In this document: piece after piece, positions 16,399-20,623 of the stretch
How the letters are laid out: every line of letters starts with the position of its first letter
How positions within the stretch are numbered: position 1 is the first letter of the stretch
NCBI GenBank assembly: GCA_002420145.1
Contig: DIHL01000024.1
Span: 1 to 20,623, forward strand
DNA from: Bacteroidetes bacterium UBA5697
GTDB lineage: Bacteria; Bacteroidota; Bacteroidia; B-17B0; Aurantibacillaceae
Direction: 5' to 3'
Length of the DNA: 20,623 bases
Program-made: the position numbers and the translations under genes
Notes under the pieces: generated by a model
Told to the model about the DNA's origin: nothing
Seen by the model: only the letters and a program-made list of their open reading frames with translations
Databases searched by the model: none

Positions 16399-16410
16399 CA
16401 TAGTACTAAA
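16399..16410 (+). promoter_or_regulatory. Third operator half-site CATAGTACTAAA
   Basis: This is the exact reverse complement of the left arm at 16331-16342 and lies just downstream of the predicted transcription start, in the leader. Its expected partner arm, 5 bases before it (16382-16393), matches at only 5 of 12 positions. It is therefore a lone half-site or a degenerate second operator. Confidence 0.6.
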
Positions 16411-16556
16411 AATCGTTCTTTTTCTAAATTCATTTTAAACTGCAGATTAAAAATGAGGATAGGGCTCCATTTTAAAATTCAAACTCGCGATTTGAAATTA
16501 AAATAGATGATAAGCACGGATTAGTTAAAAATACAAACAATTTAAAAAATTAAGTA

Positions 16557-16907
16557 ATGAAAACAATATTTAAAAAAACAATAATTCTAGTTACTGCAGG
16601 GTTGTTTTTAAGCATGAACGTAAACGCTAAAGATAATGAAAATCCAAAATCAGTATTGATTGCTGATGCTAGTAGAACAATAAAAGAACATATTAAGTTT
16701 CCTAATTTATTAATGCATTTTAATGAAGAAGAGAAAGTAAATGTTGTATTTACCGTAAATGAAACAGGTGATGTTAATTTAGTGATAGCAAATACAACTA
16801 ACGAAACTTTAAAAAAATCCATTGAAACTCAGTTTATGAAATTAAAAATGGATAAACTAAAGGCAAACAATGCATACAGTATAGTATTAAATTTTAAAAA
16901 AATATAA
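16557..16907 (+). CDS. Small exported protein with TonB-C-terminal-like fold
   Basis: A 116-residue protein with a clear signal peptide (MKTIFKKTIILVTAGLFLSM, cleavage likely near residue 24, after VNA). The mature part reads IKEHIKFPN ... EKVNVVFTVNETGDVNLVIAN, then a helix (ETLKKSIETQFMKLKM) and a final strand YSIVLNFKKI. The 'FTVNETGDV' strand-turn-strand followed by a helix resembles the C-terminal domain of TonB-like energy transducers, here without the membrane anchor's ExbB/D contacts or the proline-rich linker. It is the first gene of the operon, two bases before padR, so it is under the same predicted operator. It is probably periplasmic; a role in envelope stress is inferred only from its neighbours. 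Confidence 0.7.
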   Translation: MKTIFKKTIILVTAGLFLSMNVNAKDNENPKSVLIADASRTIKEHIKFPNLLMHFNEEEKVNVVFTVNETGDVNLVIANTTNETLKKSIETQFMKLKMDKLKANNAYSIVLNFKKI

Positions 16908-16909
16908 TT

Positions 16910-17245
16910 ATGGTAAATTCAGAGAACACAAAAGCACAGATGCGTAAAGGTGTTCTGGAACTCTGCATACTTTCTATACTTTCTCAAGGCGACGCTTATC
17001 CAACCGAAATCATTGAGAAATTAAAAGAAACAAAGTTAGTAGTAGTAGAAGGAACTCTTTATCCACTTTTAACCAGATTGAAAAACACAGGATTGCTTAC
17101 TTACAGATGGGAAGAAAGCACCTCGGGGCCACCACGTAAATACTACATGCTTACCGAAATAGGCACCACGTATTTAAAAGAATTACATCTCTCTTGGTAT
17201 GAACTCGTAGATGCAGTAAATAAAACCATTAATAAACAAGACTAA
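16910..17245 (+). CDS. PadR family transcriptional regulator
   Basis: The 111-residue protein is the compact form of PadR. A winged helix-turn-helix spans about residues 14-85, with MRKGVLELCILSILSQGDAY, GTLYPLLTRLKNTGLL as the recognition region, and the wing GPPRKYYMLTEIG. A short C-terminal helix follows (ELHLSWYELVDAVNKTI) for dimerisation. PadR proteins are usually repressors that bind symmetric sites overlapping promoters and release on ligand binding. The inverted repeat at 16331-16359 upstream of the operon is a fitting autoregulatory site. The gene sits between the small exported protein (two bases) and the PspC-domain gene (13 bases). Confidence 0.95.
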   Translation: MVNSENTKAQMRKGVLELCILSILSQGDAYPTEIIEKLKETKLVVVEGTLYPLLTRLKNTGLLTYRWEESTSGPPRKYYMLTEIGTTYLKELHLSWYELVDAVNKTINKQD

Positions 17246-17258
17246 AAAATTAAATCAA

Positions 17259-19091
17259 ATGAATAAGACAGTAACCATAAATATAAGCGGCATTATTTTT
17301 CATATAGAAGAAGATGCTTACGAAAAGTTAAGTAAATATTTAACCACTATTAGAGGCTATTTTAATAAAGCTGAAGGAGGTAGTGAAATCATGAGTGATA
17401 TTGAAGCACGTATTGCAGAAATGTTACAAAGTAAAACTAGTGCCATTAAGCAAGTAGTGTTAATGAGTGATGTGGATTATGTGATGGATAGTATGGGTAA
17501 ACCAGAAGAGTTTGCTAGTGATTCATCAGAAGGTTCATCTTCAGAAAACGATACAAATGAACATTCGAATACTTATAACGAGCCAATTAAAAAACGTTTA
17601 TACCGCGATGGAGACAGCAAAGTATTAGGAGGTGTTTGTTCGGGTATTGGTAATTATTTTGATATCGATGCTGTCTGGTTAAGAATTGCTTTATTATTAA
17701 TGTTCTTTTTTGCCGGTACTGGATTCTTATTATATCTTATCCTATGGATAGCTATTCCTGAAGCTAAAACAACAGCTGAAAAATTAGCCATGAAAGGGGA
17801 GAGAGCGGATATTAATAACATCTCAAAAGCCGTAAAAGAAGAAGCCGAGCAATTAAAAAAACGTATGGAAAAATACGGAGATGATTTTAAGAATATGGCT
17901 TCTAATCATAGAGAAGCTCCTAGGAATGCAGTTGAGAAGATAGTTGATTTTACTGGAGATGTATTAATAAACATAGGAAGAGTCTTATTAAAAATTATTG
18001 GAGTATTGATGGTGATTTTTGGTGTTATTTTCTTCTTTGGTTTATTTAGTTCTGTTTTTGGATTATCTTTTTTAACTCATAATGTAGAAGGTAAAGAGTG
18101 GATTGATTTATTATTACTAGATGGAAAAGATTTTTATTTAGGATTAATAGGTATTGCCATTTTTATTGGAACACCAATTATCATGATGATTTATGGAGGA
18201 GTAAAAATTTTATTTAAAATTAAATATTCTAATCGTTGGGTTAATTTAAGTGCAGGGATAATATGGTTAATAGGATTCTTTTTAGTATTAATGGTTGGTA
18301 TTAAAACAGGAAGTGATTTTAATAAAACAGCTAAAGTAAGAGAAAATATTTCGGTAATTCCTTACAATACATTGGTGTTAAAAATGCACGAAATGCCTGT
18401 TAATTTTCATGAAATTAGTGAAAGCGATGAAGATAAAGAAGGCGAAAAAGGTTATAAATCATACCGAAGAAATAATGATTATATGATTGGAACTAATAAT
18501 GGCGCTAAGTATTTGTTAGGTCACGCGCAATTAAACATTATTAAATCTCAAACGGATCAAATTTCTTTAGTGGTTGTAAAAGAAGCAAAAGGAAGCGATA
18601 AAAGAGCAGCTACCGAACGTGCTAAAAATATTTCATACAATGTAAGTCAAATGGATAGTGTAATTGAATTTGATAATTTATTTAAAGTAAATAATGCGGA
18701 TAAATTTAGAGTACAAGATATTACAGTGATATTAAAATTACCTGTAGGAAAAATTGTTTACCTAGATAAGTCTTTAGAGAATTTAATTTATGATATCGAA
18801 AATGTGTCCAATACATATGATGGAGATATGATTAATCGCAGATGGATAATGACAGAGAACGGATTAAAATGTTTGGATTGTGATGGATTAATCTCTGTGG
18901 ATGACCATAATAATGGTGTTGATGAAGAAATTGATATCCAAAAAGAAGTGAATATCAATGTGAACGGAGTTGATATTAATGCAAAAAATGCCAAAATTAA
19001 AGTAGATAGTAATGGCGTGAAAATTCACTCAAAAGAATCAAAAGTAGTGATTGATGGAGACGGAATTCATGTTGATTCTAAGAGTAAATAA
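17259..19091 (+). CDS. PspC domain-containing membrane protein
   Basis: A 610-residue protein in several parts. Residues 1-87 are a small domain (MNKTVTINISGIIFHIEED ... DIEARIAEML) found before PspC in Bacteroidota proteins. A Ser/Glu/Asn linker leads to the PspC domain at about 111-170 (KKRLYRDGDSKVLGGVCSGI then LRIALLLMFFFAGTGFLLYL), and a charged helical stretch covers about 180-215. Three more hydrophobic segments follow, at about 240-272, 292-317 and 328-349. A beta-rich C-terminal domain (about 380-560), resembling the DUF4097/DUF2807 type of putative adhesin repeat, follows. The last 47 residues form three short repeats. PspC domains act in phage-shock or envelope-stress signalling in other bacteria. 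Placement after padR is a common arrangement in this phylum and suggests an envelope-stress unit. Confidence 0.9.
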   Translation: MNKTVTINISGIIFHIEEDAYEKLSKYLTTIRGYFNKAEGGSEIMSDIEARIAEMLQSKTSAIKQVVLMSDVDYVMDSMGKPEEFASDSSEGSSSENDTNEHSNTYNEPIKKRLYRDGDSKVLGGVCSGIGNYFDIDAVWLRIALLLMFFFAGTGFLLYLILWIAIPEAKTTAEKLAMKGERADINNISKAVKEEAEQLKKRMEKYGDDFKNMASNHREAPRNAVEKIVDFTGDVLINIGRVLLKIIGVLMVIFGVIFFFGLFSSVFGLSFLTHNVEGKEWIDLLLLDGKDFYLGLIGIAIFIGTPIIMMIYGGVKILFKIKYSNRWVNLSAGIIWLIGFFLVLMVGIKTGSDFNKTAKVRENISVIPYNTLVLKMHEMPVNFHEISESDEDKEGEKGYKSYRRNNDYMIGTNNGAKYLLGHAQLNIIKSQTDQISLVVVKEAKGSDKRAATERAKNISYNVSQMDSVIEFDNLFKVNNADKFRVQDITVILKLPVGKIVYLDKSLENLIYDIENVSNTYDGDMINRRWIMTENGLKCLDCDGLISVDDHNNGVDEEIDIQKEVNINVNGVDINAKNAKIKVDSNGVKIHSKESKVVIDGDGIHVDSKSK

Positions 19092-19098
19092 AAAAGAG

Positions 19099-19110
19099 GT
19101 TTAATTAAAC
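19099..19110. repeat. 12-bp perfect palindrome GTTTAATTAAAC
   Basis: A fully symmetric 12-bp site eight bases after the PspC gene stop. It is AT-rich, so chance is possible. It could be a protein-binding site or simply part of the 3' untranslated region before the terminator. Confidence 0.3.
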
Positions 19111-19130
19111 AACATTGATTAATCCATTTT

Positions 19131-19163
19131 AATGTCCTAGGCAATTAGCTTAGGACATTTTTT
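19131..19163 (+). terminator. Rho-independent terminator of the PadR/PspC operon
   Basis: The left arm AATGTCCTAGGC (19131-19142), loop AATTA and right arm GCTTAGGACATT (19148-19159) pair over 12 positions with one G-U. The T run continues to 19163. It lies 40 bases after the PspC gene stop. Confidence 0.92.
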
Positions 19164-19209
19164 GTTTAGAAAGGTATTAATTAGAGTGTTTATTTATATG
19201 AATCATGAC

Positions 19210-19239
19210 TTTGAAATCTGTATTTAATTTGTATTTTTG
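19210..19239 (+). promoter_or_regulatory. Bacteroidota-type promoter of the T9SS cargo gene
   Basis: TTTG at 19210-19213 and TATTTTTG at 19232-19239 match the -33 and -7 elements with 18 bases between them. The predicted start of transcription near 19244 gives a leader of about 50 bases. Confidence 0.65.
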
Positions 19240-19244
19240 TTTAA

Positions 19245-19263
19245 CTATTATAGGCTATTATAG
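19245..19263. repeat. Tandem CTATTATAG repeat at the predicted transcription start
   Basis: Two identical copies of CTATTATAG (19245-19253 and 19255-19263) are separated by one G. Each is itself a CTAT-T-ATAG palindrome. They lie directly after the -7 element, so they would be at the start of the mRNA or form an operator on one face of the helix (10-bp period). Confidence 0.45.
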
Positions 19264-19292
19264 TCGATAATAAAAACCATAAAACAAATTAT

Positions 19293-20273
19293 ATGAAAAA
19301 AATCTTTACTCTATTTTTATCTATCCCATTATTTTCTCTAGCTCAAACACAAATCACAAATGCTGGTTTTGAAAACTGGGGAGGGAATGCTAGCCCTGGT
19401 GTTGCCGCTGAACCAACAGGTTGGTATTCTAATAAATCAGGTTCAAATGTTGCTAAACTGGGGCCAACAATTTGTTTTCAAGACAATGCAATAAAACATT
19501 CTGGAAATGCTTCGGTAAGAGTAGAAACTTTAAATTATTTAGGTACTGCTGTTAATGGGGCTGTAACTACAGGAGTTATTAATGCTCCAAATACTACTAA
19601 ATCTAATGGATATATAGGAACAGTCAATTATTCATCTTCTTCTGATATTCGTCGTACTCCATTTACAGGGCGCCCAGATAGTATTGTGGGATGGTATCAA
19701 TATACATCTGGAGGAACAGGAGAGCAAGGTAAAATAACTGCTATATTACATAACAATAATTATTTTGATCCAGAAACTCCAACAACTTACCATGCGGATC
19801 CAACAGCTGATAAAGTTGCTAGAGCTTTATTTTTATCAACACCATCTACAAATGTAAGTACATGGACACGCTTTTCGGTACCTTTTGTATACACCAGTTC
19901 TGGAACGCCTTCTTATATTATGATTAATATAACTTGTTCCGCAAATCAAGCAACAACTATTACGGGAAGTAAAATGTGGGTTGATGATATTTCATTTATA
20001 TACAATCCTGTAACTTCTGTAAAAGAAAGTGATTCTGAGAAAGAGGTTAAAGTATATTATTTCGAAAAAAATATTTATGTTGATTTCTTAAATAAATCTT
20101 CAGAAAACTCAACTATAGAAATTTATAATGCTACTGGACAATTAGTAGCTACTCAAGCAATAGATAATTCAATAGTTAATACAATTGATGTTTCTAAATT
20201 AGGTTCTGGAATATACATGTATAAAGTGAGTGGTAAATCTCAGGGTAAATTCGGGAAATTATTTATTGATTAA
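19293..20273 (+). CDS. PCMD-like secreted protein with T9SS type A sorting domain
   Basis: A 326-residue secreted protein: a signal peptide (MKKIFTLFLSIPLFSLAQ), then TQITNAGFENWGG, HSGNASVRVETL, PFTGRPDSIVGWYQYTSG and SKMWVDDISFIY. This is the pattern of the Bacteroidota 'putative carbohydrate metabolism domain' (PCMD) beta-sandwich, probably carbohydrate-binding. The C-terminal stretch from about residue 250 (NIYVDFLNKSSENSTIEIYN, TGQLV, SKLGSGIYMYKV) is a T9SS type A sorting domain, cleaved on export through the T9SS. The Bacteroidota promoter just upstream and the repeat with hairpins just downstream suggest a single-gene unit. It would be a client of the machinery that includes PorZ. The ligand is unknown. 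Confidence 0.82.
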   Translation: MKKIFTLFLSIPLFSLAQTQITNAGFENWGGNASPGVAAEPTGWYSNKSGSNVAKLGPTICFQDNAIKHSGNASVRVETLNYLGTAVNGAVTTGVINAPNTTKSNGYIGTVNYSSSSDIRRTPFTGRPDSIVGWYQYTSGGTGEQGKITAILHNNNYFDPETPTTYHADPTADKVARALFLSTPSTNVSTWTRFSVPFVYTSSGTPSYIMINITCSANQATTITGSKMWVDDISFIYNPVTSVKESDSEKEVKVYYFEKNIYVDFLNKSSENSTIEIYNATGQLVATQAIDNSIVNTIDVSKLGSGIYMYKVSGKSQGKFGKLFID

Positions 20274-20296
20274 TTTTTTTAAATACTTTTTTAAGT

Positions 20297-20423
20297 GGTT
20301 GTCTCAAAAGTTAAATTTTGTTGTCATTCTGAACTTGTTTCAGAATTTGTTCTAAACAAAATCAATCGTTTTAGAGATGCTGAAATAAATTCAGCATGAC
20401 GATTTCAAACTTTTGAGACAGCC
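20297..20423. repeat. Cloverleaf-like intergenic repeat (MITE/REP-like)
   Basis: Outer arms GGTTGTCTCAAAAGTT (20297-20312) and AACTTTTGAGACAGCC (20408-20423) pair over 16 positions with one G-U-type mismatch. They enclose three hairpins: ATTCTGAA-CTTGT-TTCAGAAT (20326-20346), TTTGTT-CTA-AACAAA (about 20346-20360) and ATGCTGAA-ATAAA-TTCAGCAT (20377-20397). GTCAT and ATGAC flank the inner part symmetrically. Phrases such as GTCATTCTGAACTTGTTTCA recur between genes in Bacteroidota genomes, from memory. There is no ORF inside it. It can also act as a terminator for the gene before it. Confidence 0.75.
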
Positions 20424-20440
20424 TCTTTCTTTTTAAAATT

Positions 20441-20623
20441 ATGCTTAAAGCTATCTTGTTTTTTTGTATTTCGTTTATGATTCTTCCTGCTGTGATGATT
20501 TCTCAAACAGGAACAGGGGTATTAAAAGGAAATATTTCTGATAAAGAATCAAAAGAGCCTATTATAGGTGCTACTATTCAACTTTTGAGTGATTTATCAA
20601 AAGGAACAGCTACTGATATTGAT
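20441..20623 (+). CDS. TonB-dependent receptor-type protein, N-terminus (3'-truncated by window edge)
   Basis: An ATG at 20441 opens a frame that continues to the last base: 61 codons. The protein begins with a signal peptide (MLKAILFFCISFMILPAVMI, cleavage near residue 22). It continues GVLKGNISDKESKEPIIGAT and IQLLSDLSKGTATDID, the start of a carboxypeptidase-regulatory-like domain as found at the N-terminus of Bacteroidota TonB-dependent receptors and some other outer-membrane or surface proteins. The rest lies outside the window, so a receptor is likely but not certain. The start is only 17 bases after the cloverleaf-like repeat, with no room for a separate promoter between them. Confidence 0.7.
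   Translation, partial: MLKAILFFCISFMILPAVMISQTGTGVLKGNISDKESKEPIIGATIQLLSDLSKGTATDID

Noticed and set aside
16244..16400. Manganese riboswitch (yybP-ykoY type) upstream of the TerC-family gene
   Set aside because: The -7 box lies only 18 bases from the start codon, leaving no room for an aptamer in the leader, and I could not find the conserved loops.
16550..16822. 90-codon - strand ORF over the TonB-C-like gene
   Set aside because: Antisense shadow of the small exported protein; the + strand frame has a signal peptide and fits tightly into the operon.
1..20623. CRISPR array, prophage, insertion sequence with transposase, or defence island
   Set aside because: No regularly spaced direct repeats, no phage structural or integrase genes, no transposase and no nuclease/helicase defence genes were seen on either strand.

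Overview
The window looks like a chromosomal segment of a low-GC member of the Bacteroidota. Several things point there: a PorZ-type type IX secretion (T9SS) protein followed directly by recO, a second secreted protein with a T9SS-like C-terminal domain, TonB-dependent receptors that start with a carboxypeptidase-like domain, a PadR/PspC operon of the type common in this phylum, and promoter-like sites of the form TAnnTTTG with a TTG/TTTG element upstream. Genus cannot be assigned from the sequence alone. No phage genes, transposase, CRISPR array or recognisable defence system is present.

Layout. (1) Bases 1-5678, + strand: the end of a surface-polysaccharide cluster, with a truncated glycosyltransferase, two FkbM methyltransferases in tandem, a Wzx-like flippase (GTG start) and a GT4 glycosyltransferase. 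A 14-bp perfect-stem terminator (5677-5708) closes it, followed by a REP-like double hairpin (5745-5785). (2) 9526-5869, - strand: a four-gene set reading small HNLLGHNHG protein (TTG start), YidD (TTG start), TonB-dependent receptor, lipoprotein. The receptor, lipoprotein and His-containing small protein look like a metal (perhaps zinc) uptake module. (3) 9718-9647, - strand: tRNA-Arg(CCG). (4) 9798-12282, +: an MBOAT O-acyltransferase (AlgI-like) and an AlgJ/AlgX-like SGNH protein with an intact D-x-H...S set, a polysaccharide O-acetylation pair. (5) 12376-15440, +: porZ and recO overlapping by 1 base; then TerC-family protein on the - strand, converging with recO with a 2-base gap. (6) 16557-19091, +: a tight operon of a small exported TonB-C-like protein, a PadR repressor and a 610-aa PspC-domain membrane protein. 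It is preceded by a striking inverted repeat straddling the promoter and ends in a strong terminator. (7) 19293-20273, +: a PCMD-like T9SS cargo protein, then a cloverleaf-like repeat (20297-20423) and the start of a TonB-dependent receptor-type gene cut by the right edge.

How the parts may work together (inference): the polysaccharide genes and the O-acetylation pair shape the surface glycan. PorZ belongs to the T9SS attachment complex that joins cargo such as the 19293 protein to surface lipopolysaccharide. The PadR/PspC operon looks self-regulated and probably answers to envelope or membrane stress. The signals least explained by known families are the PadR operator with its third half-site, the metal-uptake module with YidD embedded in it, and the two non-coding structured repeats.
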